DNA from: Candidatus Hydrogenedentota bacterium
Lineage (GTDB): Bacteria > Hydrogenedentota > Hydrogenedentia > Hydrogenedentiales > GCA-2746185
DNA: 7,431 nt
Assembly (NCBI GenBank): GCA_012965445.1
Contig: DTSJ01000285.1
Span: 2,347 to 9,777, forward strand
Direction: 5' to 3'
The notes beneath the pieces were generated by a model. The model searched no databases and was not told the origin of the DNA. It worked only from the letters and a program-made list of their open reading frames with translations. Both the position numbers and the translations under genes were made by a program. Of this stretch, positions 1-6,172 are shown one piece after another (position 1 is the first letter of the stretch; each line of letters opens with the position of its first letter).

Positions 1-431
1 CACTGCCGTCAGATGCCGATGAAAACGTTCGCCTTTCCGGTTTGGCAGGTAATCCGGTCGTTATTTTCTTTTATCCAAAGGACAACACGCCGGGATGCAC
101 AACTGAGGCTCAGGAGTTCAGAGATCTTTCCCCGGCCTTCGAGAAGCTGGGCGTTCATGTTTTCGGGATTAGTCCCGACACTGTGGCCTCTCACTGCAAG
201 TTCGTCGATAAGCAATCTCTCAATTTTCCATTGCTTTCAGATCCTGATCACAAGGTCATCGAAAAATACGGTCTCTGGGTGGAGAAAAAGCTCTATGGTC
301 GCGTGTATTGGGGTGTGCAGCGTGCTACGCTACTGCTCGATTCGAAGGGAAAGGTCGCAGCGGTCTGGCCGAAAGTAAAGCCCAAAGGCCATGCTTCGGA
401 AGTACTGGAAGCAGCGAAGGCACTACTTTAG
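1..431 (+). CDS. bcp: Peroxiredoxin, Bcp/PrxQ type (5' end outside window)
   Basis: This is a thiol peroxidase that reduces hydrogen peroxide and organic hydroperoxides in the cytoplasm, usually recharged by thioredoxin. The frame is open from base 3 and gives 142 visible residues ending at a TAG (429-431). Since Bcp proteins are about 150-156 residues, only roughly ten N-terminal residues are missing. The strand beginning NPVVIFFYPKDNTPGCTTEA carries the peroxidatic cysteine (codon 96-98), with the conserved Thr and Pro before it, and later SPDTVASH and FPLLSDPDHKV are typical Bcp blocks. The Cys that many Bcp proteins have five residues after the peroxidatic one is Gln here. A second Cys lies 33 residues downstream (codon 195-197, in SHCKF) and could act as the resolving residue. 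The TTG at 42 is not the start, because family homology continues upstream of it. The gene converges on the lipoprotein gene, with 12 bp between stops and no visible terminator. Confidence 0.93.
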   Translation, partial: LPSDADENVRLSGLAGNPVVIFFYPKDNTPGCTTEAQEFRDLSPAFEKLGVHVFGISPDTVASHCKFVDKQSLNFPLLSDPDHKVIEKYGLWVEKKLYGRVYWGVQRATLLLDSKGKVAAVWPKVKPKGHASEVLEAAKALL

Positions 432-443
432 CTGACACCGAAA

Positions 444-1019
444 TCAGTGAACCTGAATTTCACCGCCGTCGATGCGATACTTCTGTCCGGGTTCCAGCGC
501 AGATTTGCGCGCGGTGAAAAATATCTCCTCGACTGCGGTACGTGCCGCGGAGGCCAGGCCGTTTGCCTTGCGAAGTGAATCGTACAGGATAACGCGGTCC
601 CGGTTCTCGGATATGACGATCAACGCGTTTCGGTCACGATCGAATTTCGTGCCGGCCTGCTTGTATGCGGCGGACCGAATGATTGCGATTTTGCCGTTGG
701 ACTGCTCGGCGGAATGACCGGAATCCAGCAATTCCTTTATTAAATGCGATCGAGCGGCGCGACTTCGAAGGGCCTGAGCAACCTCAGGCGTGTCGATAGT
801 CAGTCCGGAACGAGCCTCGAGTTCGGGAGTTCTGTTGCCTTCGCGAACCTGAAATTCCAAATAGTATGCGACGTCGGTCATCGCTTCGACCGGAAGTGCC
901 GAGTAATTCGCCTCGGTCCGAATGAAAGGATTGGCTACGGTTTTACATCCGCTAAAAAAGAGTGTTGCGCAACATGCAACAAGGCTTAACACAAGAACTT
1001 TCGAACAATGTTTAATCAT
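444..1019 (-). CDS. Small lipoprotein resembling YdbL/DUF1318
   Basis: The gene encodes 191 residues. The N-terminus (MIKHCSKVLVLSLVACC) has a short basic segment and a hydrophobic core, as in an exported lipoprotein. Two lipoboxes are possible: LVAC (Cys16), which fits the consensus better, and FSGC (Cys25), which leaves a longer hydrophobic core. The residue after either Cys is not Asp, so outer-membrane sorting is expected if the host has a Lol system. The C-terminal part has the pattern of DUF1318/YdbL: a GHSAEQSNGKIAII block, then an Asn-rich and Arg-rich helix (SENRDRVILYDSLRKANG), a further helix and a final PGQKYRIDGG. The function of that family is not established. I chose the ATG at 1019; upstream Mets in the same frame lie inside the cyclase gene's catalytic domain. 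ATG overlaps the cyclase stop by 8 bp (ATGATTAA), which suggests translational coupling, as no strong ribosome site is seen. The family call is from remembered pattern, not alignment. Confidence 0.8.
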   Translation of the reverse strand: MIKHCSKVLVLSLVACCATLFFSGCKTVANPFIRTEANYSALPVEAMTDVAYYLEFQVREGNRTPELEARSGLTIDTPEVAQALRSRAARSHLIKELLDSGHSAEQSNGKIAIIRSAAYKQAGTKFDRDRNALIVISENRDRVILYDSLRKANGLASAARTAVEEIFFTARKSALEPGQKYRIDGGEIQVH

Positions 1020-2631
1020 GATGAACAACCAGTCTGTTTTTTCCTGCCCGTTTCGCTTCATACAGAGCGAGATCAGCCTTCTTGATGAACTCGTCTGCAG
1101 TAATACTATCGTTTGATTCATGGAGGGAAATGCCGATACTGACAGTGACGACAAAATCGTCGGGCAAGCCTCCGTAATGTTTTCCGGAAATGGTCTGGAG
1201 CAGCCGATTCGCGTGATTCATCGCCCCGTCGATGTTGGTCTGGGGAAGCAGGATGATCAACTCCTCCCCCCCATATCTTGCGACAATATCGGTCCCGCGC
1301 ACCGAATCCAGAGTCCGTTTCGACACGTCGCGCAATACTTCGTCGCCCTCCAGGTGTCCGAATGTATCGTTCACCAATTTAAAATCGTCGATATCAATCA
1401 GCAGACAGGCGATAGGGATTTTGTAGCGTACGGCACGCGTTATTTCATCTTCGAGATGCTCAATCAAATAGCGCCGATTGTACAGACCCGTCAGCGCGTC
1501 TGTAGTCGCGAGTCGCTCCAGGCTTCGGTTGCTCTTCTGGATTGTTTCAAACAGGTCTGCGCGCTCGATCGCATTCGCCGCCGTCTCCGAAACGATCTGA
1601 CAGAATTCGACCTCGCGTTGGGTAAACGTTCCTCCTTTGCGGAACATGCGCAACAGGAATGTTCCCACCTTTGGGTCGAAGAGCACAATCGGAACGAGCA
1701 GGATGGCGGTCACCCCCATCTTGCACAGTTGTTCAGAAACATCCGAGACGATCGGATCTTTTTCAATATCGTTGATCAGCGTTCTTTGCGAGGTTTCAAG
1801 TGTATTTTTGATCTCCGGATATTTGTTGAGGTCAATAACCATATTGTTGACCGAAGCGTCTTCGTGAGAGGCAAGCACGTGGCCTTCGTCTTCGCCCTCC
1901 CAGATTCGCACTACGGAGCATCGGTCGGTCTGCACGGTAGTAGCAATTTTCTCGACAAACAGATAGAGGATTTCATGGGCGGATCGACGCACAGACAACG
2001 ATTTGACTATCTCGAGAATCAGGGAAAAATCGTTTTTAAGTACGATCGCATTTTGCTGCTGGTTTTCGATAAAGTTGCCGAGGTGTGAAAGAACGTTCAT
2101 CACGTTTGAGGACACGGGATAGTCCGAATCATCCGTGTGCTGTGCTGGAACTTCCAGCGAAATCGAAGCAGTCAGCAAATCGGCTATTTCGACAATGGAT
2201 TCATGGTGAAACGACCAGAAACCGGGTCTACCGCCAAGATCGTTGATATCCTGAGGCGGAGGAGCCTGCATCACCATATAGGAGGTCGTGGTCGTAATGA
2301 TAATTAAGAATCGCTCGTGACTCTCGATCGGCGCATTGTCGATACGTTGTGTCTGTTGCGGGAACGTGGCTTGTCCGTTCGTTGAACTTCCGCAAACGTA
2401 GATATGCGCACTGTGACCGAGCTTGATCAGTATATTCGTGTTGATTGCCGTTTCAGCGTCCAGGAGTACAGTCATCTCATTGCCTGAGCGGCCGGTATGA
2501 CTGGAAACGATCTCTTCGAAAATGAACGTATAGACATCGTCGAGCTTGAAGCGCAGCAGGAATTCGTCTACCTCTGTAGCGGCGAAGGTGTCGGAGATAA
2601 GACTGTGAAGCGGCTTTACGGAAACTGTCAC
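1012..2631 (-). CDS. Sensor diguanylate cyclase (DICT-like, GAF, GGDEF)
   Basis: The product makes cyclic di-GMP from two GTP and appears cytosolic, with no membrane segment. From the chosen start it has 539 residues. Residues about 10-155 form an N-terminal region resembling the DICT sensory domain, ending in an aromatic GFWSFHHESIVEIADLL block; this identification is tentative. Residues about 203-358 are a GAF domain (SVVRIWEGEDEG, then GVTAILLVPI). Residues about 372-537 are the GGDEF domain: DALTGLYNRR, LLIDIDDFKLVNDTFGH, then the signature GGEEL at 454-458. The signature keeps the catalytic acidic residues, with Leu for the usual Phe. An RxxD inhibitory site (RGTD, 445-448) sits five residues before it, so feedback inhibition by c-di-GMP is expected. 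The frame stays open to a TTG at 2736, but that extension has no ribosome site and unconvincing sequence. The GTG at 2631 is preceded by AAAAGG with 7 nt spacing. The stop overlaps the lipoprotein start. Confidence 0.93.
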   Translation of the reverse strand: MTVSVKPLHSLISDTFAATEVDEFLLRFKLDDVYTFIFEEIVSSHTGRSGNEMTVLLDAETAINTNILIKLGHSAHIYVCGSSTNGQATFPQQTQRIDNAPIESHERFLIIITTTTSYMVMQAPPPQDINDLGGRPGFWSFHHESIVEIADLLTASISLEVPAQHTDDSDYPVSSNVMNVLSHLGNFIENQQQNAIVLKNDFSLILEIVKSLSVRRSAHEILYLFVEKIATTVQTDRCSVVRIWEGEDEGHVLASHEDASVNNMVIDLNKYPEIKNTLETSQRTLINDIEKDPIVSDVSEQLCKMGVTAILLVPIVLFDPKVGTFLLRMFRKGGTFTQREVEFCQIVSETAANAIERADLFETIQKSNRSLERLATTDALTGLYNRRYLIEHLEDEITRAVRYKIPIACLLIDIDDFKLVNDTFGHLEGDEVLRDVSKRTLDSVRGTDIVARYGGEELIILLPQTNIDGAMNHANRLLQTISGKHYGGLPDDFVVTVSIGISLHESNDSITADEFIKKADLALYEAKRAGKNRLVVHHD

Positions 2632-2638
2632 AGAAGAA

Positions 2639-2644
2639 CCTTTT
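2639..2644 (-). promoter_or_regulatory. Ribosome binding site deciding the cyclase start
   Basis: On the - strand this reads AAAAGG and lies 7 nt before the GTG at 2631. The competing TTG (2736) and a GTG at 2655 have no comparable purine-rich sequence. This is the basis for calling a 539-residue rather than a 574-residue protein. Confidence 0.55.
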
Positions 2645-2693
2645 GTCGATTTCACATGGTTAACGGGCAAAAAAAGACCCAGATACGGACGTA

Positions 2694-2703
2694 AACACGT
2701 GTT
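2694..2703. promoter_or_regulatory. Perfect 10-bp palindrome at predicted cyclase transcription start
   Basis: The sequence AACACGTGTT reads the same on both strands. It lies in the leader between the L,D-transpeptidase and cyclase genes, at about the position where the promoter-like sequence at 2708-2736 would start transcription. It could be an operator for a dimeric regulator. A palindrome of this length can also occur by chance, so the call is weak. Confidence 0.25.
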
Positions 2704-2707
2704 CGAT

Positions 2708-2736
2708 AGAATACATGAATGGGGTACAGGTTGCAA
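2708..2736 (-). promoter_or_regulatory. Candidate sigma70-type promoter for the cyclase-lipoprotein pair
   Basis: On the - strand, TTGCAA (2731-2736) and TATTCT (2708-2713) are separated by 17 bp. Each box matches four of six consensus bases. Transcription would begin near 2701, about 70 nt before the GTG start. The spacing is ideal but the boxes are only moderate. Confidence 0.4.
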
Positions 2737-2748
2737 AATTCAGATGCA

Positions 2749-3987
2749 TTAAGACGACGGTGTGTATACTTCCACCACCCGGACCAGTGTTGAGCGCACG
2801 ATAAGGTCGTACAACTCTTCGACCTCAGCATTGTGCATGCGCGGGCAACCCTTGGAGGAATACAGACCTATCGAGTCTGGCTGAATGGTACCGTGAATTC
2901 CCAGATCGCGCGGCAGGCCTTCTTCTTCCGGCACCATCGGCAGCCATCGCGTACCCAGCTCGTTCTCAGGATCGCCCGAAGGTATTGGCGTTGAGCCGGG
3001 TTTGTGCCACACCGGATTCTTTTCCTTGTTTCCTATTTTGTATTTACCAAGTGTCGTATCATTCCCTTGACCGCCGAGTCCAGCGCTGTAAATCTTGAAT
3101 ATGCCTTTCCGATCCATAACGAATATTCGGCACGAGGAGCGTTCGATTATGATATGAAAATCCTTTGGGGTGTACTTCAGAGTCCGGTTCAGGCGCAGCA
3201 TATCCGGATTACTCAGACCATTGGCGCGCAGCAGCTGTCCCTGGGTAATGTTCAGCTTGCTCCCGATGGATGTGAGACTGTCGCCCGGCATTACGGTATA
3301 GAGTTTACTGTCGGGTGTAGGACTTGTTGAAAACAGCAGTTGGGTATTCACTTCTCCGAGAAGAGTGGAGGCTTCAATCCAGGCATCCGAGTCCCAGGGC
3401 GCTTCATCCATCGCCTCGATATACATTGTCTGGGCGCCGTCCAAATCGTTGTTTCGCTGTTTATCACGTGCCAGCGCAGTTGTCGCAGGTGCACGCAATG
3501 CAGAGGGTGCAGTAGCGCGAATCTCCCGATACAATGCCAATGCTTCGGGCATACTACCTTCTTCTTCCAGCAGACGCGCGTATCTTGTCGCAGCGGTCGG
3601 ATACTCAGTACTGTCCGAATACATATCGATAATTTGCTTCAGTACGATCTTCGTCTCTTCCAGCCGTTCTGCATCCTGATGAATCTGGGCTTGAAGGAGG
3701 AGGGCTTTAGGCGTGATATCGGGATTGTCCACCCGATCAAGAATTGGTGCCAGAAGTTCAAGCGCTCCGTCGGCGTCGCCTGAAAGTATCAAGCGCTCTG
3801 CTTCGAACAGGGTGTCCACGGCTTCGGCTTCGATCTCGCTGGTGATTCTGTTCTGAAACCAGACTGAAAATTGAATAACACCTACCGCGACGATTCCAAC
3901 GATTCCAATGCCCGCCAGAATTTTGAACAAGCTGGCGTCTTTTTTACTGCGCTCCGGATGAATGGTACGACCCGATGGAAAACTCAT
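2749..3987 (-). CDS. Membrane-anchored TPR-LysM-L,D-transpeptidase (YkuD)
   Basis: The product (412 residues) should act on peptidoglycan on the outer side of the cytoplasmic membrane. L,D-transpeptidases make 3-3 crosslinks or attach proteins to the wall, using an active-site cysteine. Residues 23-43 form one membrane segment after a basic, Ser-rich N-terminus, with no clear cleavage site, so a type II anchor is likely. Residues about 50-215 are amphipathic helical pairs of TPR type (DADGALELLAPILD, EEGSMPEALALYREI). Residues about 228-272 are a LysM wall-binding domain (YTVMPGDSLTSIGSKLNITQ...LLRANGL). Residues about 277-407 are the YkuD catalytic domain, with GIHGT (His365) and SSKGCPRM (Cys381) forming the His/SxGCxR motif. 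All key residues are present. AGGA lies 7 nt before the ATG, supporting this start. A promoter-like sequence sits in the 109-bp gap upstream. The TPR part suggests a protein partner or scaffold role, but this is inference. Confidence 0.95.
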   Translation of the reverse strand: MSFPSGRTIHPERSKKDASLFKILAGIGIVGIVAVGVIQFSVWFQNRITSEIEAEAVDTLFEAERLILSGDADGALELLAPILDRVDNPDITPKALLLQAQIHQDAERLEETKIVLKQIIDMYSDSTEYPTAATRYARLLEEEGSMPEALALYREIRATAPSALRAPATTALARDKQRNNDLDGAQTMYIEAMDEAPWDSDAWIEASTLLGEVNTQLLFSTSPTPDSKLYTVMPGDSLTSIGSKLNITQGQLLRANGLSNPDMLRLNRTLKYTPKDFHIIIERSSCRIFVMDRKGIFKIYSAGLGGQGNDTTLGKYKIGNKEKNPVWHKPGSTPIPSGDPENELGTRWLPMVPEEEGLPRDLGIHGTIQPDSIGLYSSKGCPRMHNAEVEELYDLIVRSTLVRVVEVYTPSS

Positions 3988-4030
3988 AGCCGATTCCTAT
4001 ATGTTCGAAATACCCCCTTGAAACACTACC

Positions 4031-4060
4031 ATTATCCCCATTTCACTCATCGGGTTTCAA
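4031..4060 (-). promoter_or_regulatory. Strong candidate sigma70-type promoter for the L,D-transpeptidase
   Basis: On the - strand, TTGAAA (4055-4060) and GATAAT (4031-4036) are separated by 18 bp, each matching five of six consensus bases. Transcription would start near 4024, giving a leader of about 37 nt before the ATG at 3987. This is the best promoter match in the window and suggests the transpeptidase gene is transcribed separately from the kinase gene upstream. The -35 box lies inside one arm of a 7-bp inverted repeat (TTGAAAC at 4018-4024, GTTTCAA at 4054-4060). Confidence 0.55.
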
Positions 4061-4096
4061 TTTTCTTCGCATGAACTCGAAAGATCCGTGACAGGC

Positions 4097-5041
4097 CTAT
4101 ATCTTCGAGCCGGAAATCCGATTCAAGTCGAGCAGGATTTCAGTCATCGACTGGTAACGCTTGTTCGGGTCGCGGCGCAGGGTTTTGAGTACAATCCGAT
4201 CGAGCTCCGGCATGATCTCAGGGTTATAATGCGAAGGCTTGGGGAAGCGATATTTCCGGCTGACCAGCTGCTTCTGAATCTCTTTTCCGTTTTTACCGTT
4301 GCATGGGTGTTGCCCTGCAAACAACTCGTACATTGTGAGGCCGAACGAGAATATGTCCGAGCGGTTGTCAAGACGCGCATGTTTGTTGCTCAGCTGTTCA
4401 GGCGGCATGTAAGCGCGCGTCCCTCCGGACTCCTTCATAAAACGGGTGCGCCAGGATGCGGAGGATTTTGACAGGCCGAAATCGAAAATCTTGACGTGCT
4501 TTAAGTCGCGCGTGAGCATGAAGTTACCGGGCTTGATATCGCGGTGGACAATTCCGTGGGTATGCAGATAGTCCAGACCAGCACTCAGTTTGTTCATGAT
4601 GGTCATCATTTGCTGCATGGAAAGATCGCGCTCTTTGATATGCGTACGTAAATCGAAGCCATCGACGTATTCCATGAGCAGGCAGCGACGCATATTATCA
4701 TTACGATCAAGTTGTTCGATTATCTCGTGCTTGTAGCGCACAATGGATTCGTGGTTCAACTTCGCCGCGATTAGAATTTCCCGACCTAGGTGATCGCGTT
4801 TGCGTCGCCTTTTTTCTATATCGTATCGACGATCCAACACCTTAATCGCCACAGTAAGGTCCCGCTCGCGATCAATGGCCTTGTACACCTTACCCATGCC
4901 GCCGGCACCGATTGGTTTGATGATCTCATAGCGGTCGACGTGGGTCAGCTCAAGCTGGTTGTCGTCGTTCGGATCAAACTCCGCTTCGGCGATTTCTTCG
5001 ACCGCTCCCTTGTTTCTTTTTTTTTTCAGTATGTTGAGCAT
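4097..5041 (-). CDS. Soluble Hanks-type Ser/Thr protein kinase
   Basis: The 314-residue product is almost entirely a PknB-like kinase domain (about 38-310) that transfers phosphate from ATP to Ser or Thr. All landmarks are visible: the glycine loop GAGGMGKVY (45-53), the ATP lysine in VAIK (Lys67), the helix C glutamate (Glu88), the catalytic loop HRDIKPGN (166-173), DFG (187-189), GGTRAYMPPEQ in the activation segment, SDIFSFG (Asp229) and RDPNKRY near the end. It is an RD kinase, normally switched on by activation-loop phosphorylation. The usual APE is PPE here. There is no membrane segment and no sensor domain, unlike PknB with PASTA repeats, so its signal must come from elsewhere. The N-terminal 35 residues are lysine-rich and then acidic. 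Codons 6-9 contain a run of ten A. The ATG start has only a weak purine stretch (GGGA) upstream. MoxR ends 61 bp upstream. Substrates are unknown; the neighbouring wall enzyme and MoxR are candidates by position only. Confidence 0.95.
   Translation of the reverse strand: MLNILKKKRNKGAVEEIAEAEFDPNDDNQLELTHVDRYEIIKPIGAGGMGKVYKAIDRERDLTVAIKVLDRRYDIEKRRRKRDHLGREILIAAKLNHESIVRYKHEIIEQLDRNDNMRRCLLMEYVDGFDLRTHIKERDLSMQQMMTIMNKLSAGLDYLHTHGIVHRDIKPGNFMLTRDLKHVKIFDFGLSKSSASWRTRFMKESGGTRAYMPPEQLSNKHARLDNRSDIFSFGLTMYELFAGQHPCNGKNGKEIQKQLVSRKYRFPKPSHYNPEIMPELDRIVLKTLRRDPNKRYQSMTEILLDLNRISGSKI
5017..5026 (-). repeat. A10 homopolymer near the kinase start
   Basis: The + strand has ten consecutive T, read as ten A in the kinase message, covering codons 6-8 (three Lys) and the first base of codon 9 (Arg). 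Such tracts are prone to replication slippage and to RNA polymerase slippage. No alternative start lies between the tract and the kinase domain, so a one-base change would abolish the protein. Confidence 0.95.
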
Positions 5042-5069
5042 AGATTAGTCGTCCCGTTGTCTGCGATAC

Positions 5070-5099
5070 AGTATAGCGGATCACCTATCGATTTGTCCC
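5070..5099 (-). promoter_or_regulatory. Weak candidate promoter for the kinase gene
   Basis: On the - strand, GGGACA (5094-5099) and TATACT (5070-5075) are separated by 18 bp, each matching four of six consensus bases. It lies in the 61-bp gap between the MoxR stop and the kinase start. Cotranscription with moxR is equally possible. Confidence 0.3.
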
Positions 5100-5102
5100 G
5101 CG

Positions 5103-6062
5103 TCAGCGCGGCTTCCAGGTGCCGGTTCCCGCCGGTACTGGAACTTCCTTCAATATCTCCTGCAACACGCGCTCGCTGGTCATCCGGCGAAGCCGACTTT
5201 CCGGGTTGACGATGAGTCTATGTTCCAATACAGGATGCGCCAATGTCTTGATATCGTCCGGAATTACATAACCCCGACCCTGAACCGCAGCGAAAGACTG
5301 GGACGCCCTGAACAGTGCCATCGACGCACGAGGGCTCGCCCCGAGCGCCAGATGCACTGAATCACGGGTCCGGGCAATTACTCGAAGCATATACTCCCGA
5401 AGTTTGTCGTGGATGAATACTTCCCGTACGGAACCCTGCATGGATTGAAGCGTCTTTGCATCTGTGACGGGAGATACCGAATCAATGGGGTGGTTCAGGC
5501 GCGTCAACTCAAGCAAGCGGGCCTCGTCCTGCATATTGGGATATCCCACGGTCAGTTTCATCATGAAGCGATCAAGCTGGGCCTCAGGCAGTGGAAATGT
5601 GCCTTCGTGCTCCACGGGATTCTGGGTCGCAAACACGATAAACGGTTGCTGTAACTTGCGCGTGACACCATCGACAGTGATTTGCCCCTCAGCCATCGCT
5701 TCCAGAAAGGCGGACTGTGTGCGTGGCGTTGCGCGATTGATTTCGTCAGCAATTACGATTTGAGCGAATATCGGCCCTGGACGAAACTCGAACTCTCTTG
5801 TATTCTGGTTGAAAATCGATACACCGTTCACATCAGACGGAAGTAAATCCGGGGTACACTGAATGCGCGCGAAGCTGCATCCGCTAGTCAATGCCAGCGT
5901 ACGCACCAAAATCGTCTTTGCTACTCCCGGCACATCTTCGAGTAGCACATGTCCGCCTCCGAGTACGGCAGCCAGAGCCATATGTATCTGCGGGGTCTTG
6001 CCCAGCACAACGGTTTCCACGTTGGCTACGATACTCTTGATAAGGGGTTTGAAGCTGCTCAA
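5103..6062 (-). CDS. MoxR-family AAA+ ATPase
   Basis: MoxR proteins are ATP-driven chaperones that help assemble or activate other proteins, often together with a von Willebrand A or DUF58 partner. The 319-residue product is a complete AAA_3 plus lid protein. Walker A is EDVPGVAKT (42-50), with Ala in place of the usual second Gly, a common MoxR variant. Walker B is IVIADEINR (Asp106, Glu107), sensor 1 is ATQNP (Asn148), the arginine-finger region is AQLDRF (Arg165) and sensor 2 is GASPRAS (Arg245). The C-terminal lid includes GYVIPDDIKTLAHPVLEHRL. The start is TTG at 6062: no ATG or GTG occurs in frame upstream before a gap of non-family sequence, and the family's N-terminal helix starts right there; AAGG lies 11 nt before it. 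No DUF58 or VWA gene follows in this window: the next gene is the kinase, 61 bp downstream. It is therefore an unusual context, though partners may be elsewhere. Confidence 0.95.
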   Translation of the reverse strand: MSSFKPLIKSIVANVETVVLGKTPQIHMALAAVLGGGHVLLEDVPGVAKTILVRTLALTSGCSFARIQCTPDLLPSDVNGVSIFNQNTREFEFRPGPIFAQIVIADEINRATPRTQSAFLEAMAEGQITVDGVTRKLQQPFIVFATQNPVEHEGTFPLPEAQLDRFMMKLTVGYPNMQDEARLLELTRLNHPIDSVSPVTDAKTLQSMQGSVREVFIHDKLREYMLRVIARTRDSVHLALGASPRASMALFRASQSFAAVQGRGYVIPDDIKTLAHPVLEHRLIVNPESRLRRMTSERVLQEILKEVPVPAGTGTWKPR

Positions 6063-6118
6063 TGGGCAAAGTGCCTTAGTCGCTACGCATAGATTTTTAT
6101 GTACTTCTGTAAGTTTTT

Positions 6119-6147
6119 ATCATACCCGGATCGAAGATACGAAGCAA
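6119..6147 (-). promoter_or_regulatory. Weak candidate promoter for moxR
   Basis: On the - strand, TATGAT (6119-6124, five of six) is preceded at 17 bp by TTGCTT (6142-6147, only three of six). It lies in the 110-bp gap after the aldo/keto reductase. The stretch from about 6091 to 6120 is rich in A and T. Transcription would begin about 50 nt before the TTG start. Confidence 0.33.
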
Positions 6148-6172
6148 ACTCACGAAGGGCGAACTGATTGCA

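Noticed and set aside
432..443. Terminator between the convergent peroxiredoxin and lipoprotein genes
   Set aside because: The gap is 12 bp, with no hairpin or T run; termination signals would have to lie inside the genes or depend on Rho.
1020..1154. N-terminal extension of the lipoprotein gene upstream of 1019
   Set aside because: These 45 codons lie in another frame of the cyclase's catalytic domain and would bury the export signal inside the protein.
1120..2088. Open frame of 322 codons on the + strand opposite the cyclase gene
   Set aside because: It is the antisense shadow of the GAF and GGDEF domains. Its protein has no recognisable family pattern, while the - strand has unambiguous catalytic motifs.
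2664..2680. GGGTC, a T run and GCCC on the - strand as a terminator
   Set aside because: The T run lies in the loop rather than after the stem, and the stem is only three to four pairs.
2632..2736. TTG start at 2736 for the cyclase
   Set aside because: It lacks a ribosome site, and the extra 35 residues do not look like domain sequence; they also overlap promoter-like bases.
4790..5209. 139-codon + strand frame spanning the kinase start and MoxR end
   Set aside because: It overlaps two clear genes on the opposite strand and shows no family pattern or ribosome site.
6132..6157. Three copies of CGAAG in the gap between reductase and moxR
   Set aside because: The unit is five bases with irregular spacing, which is expected by chance.
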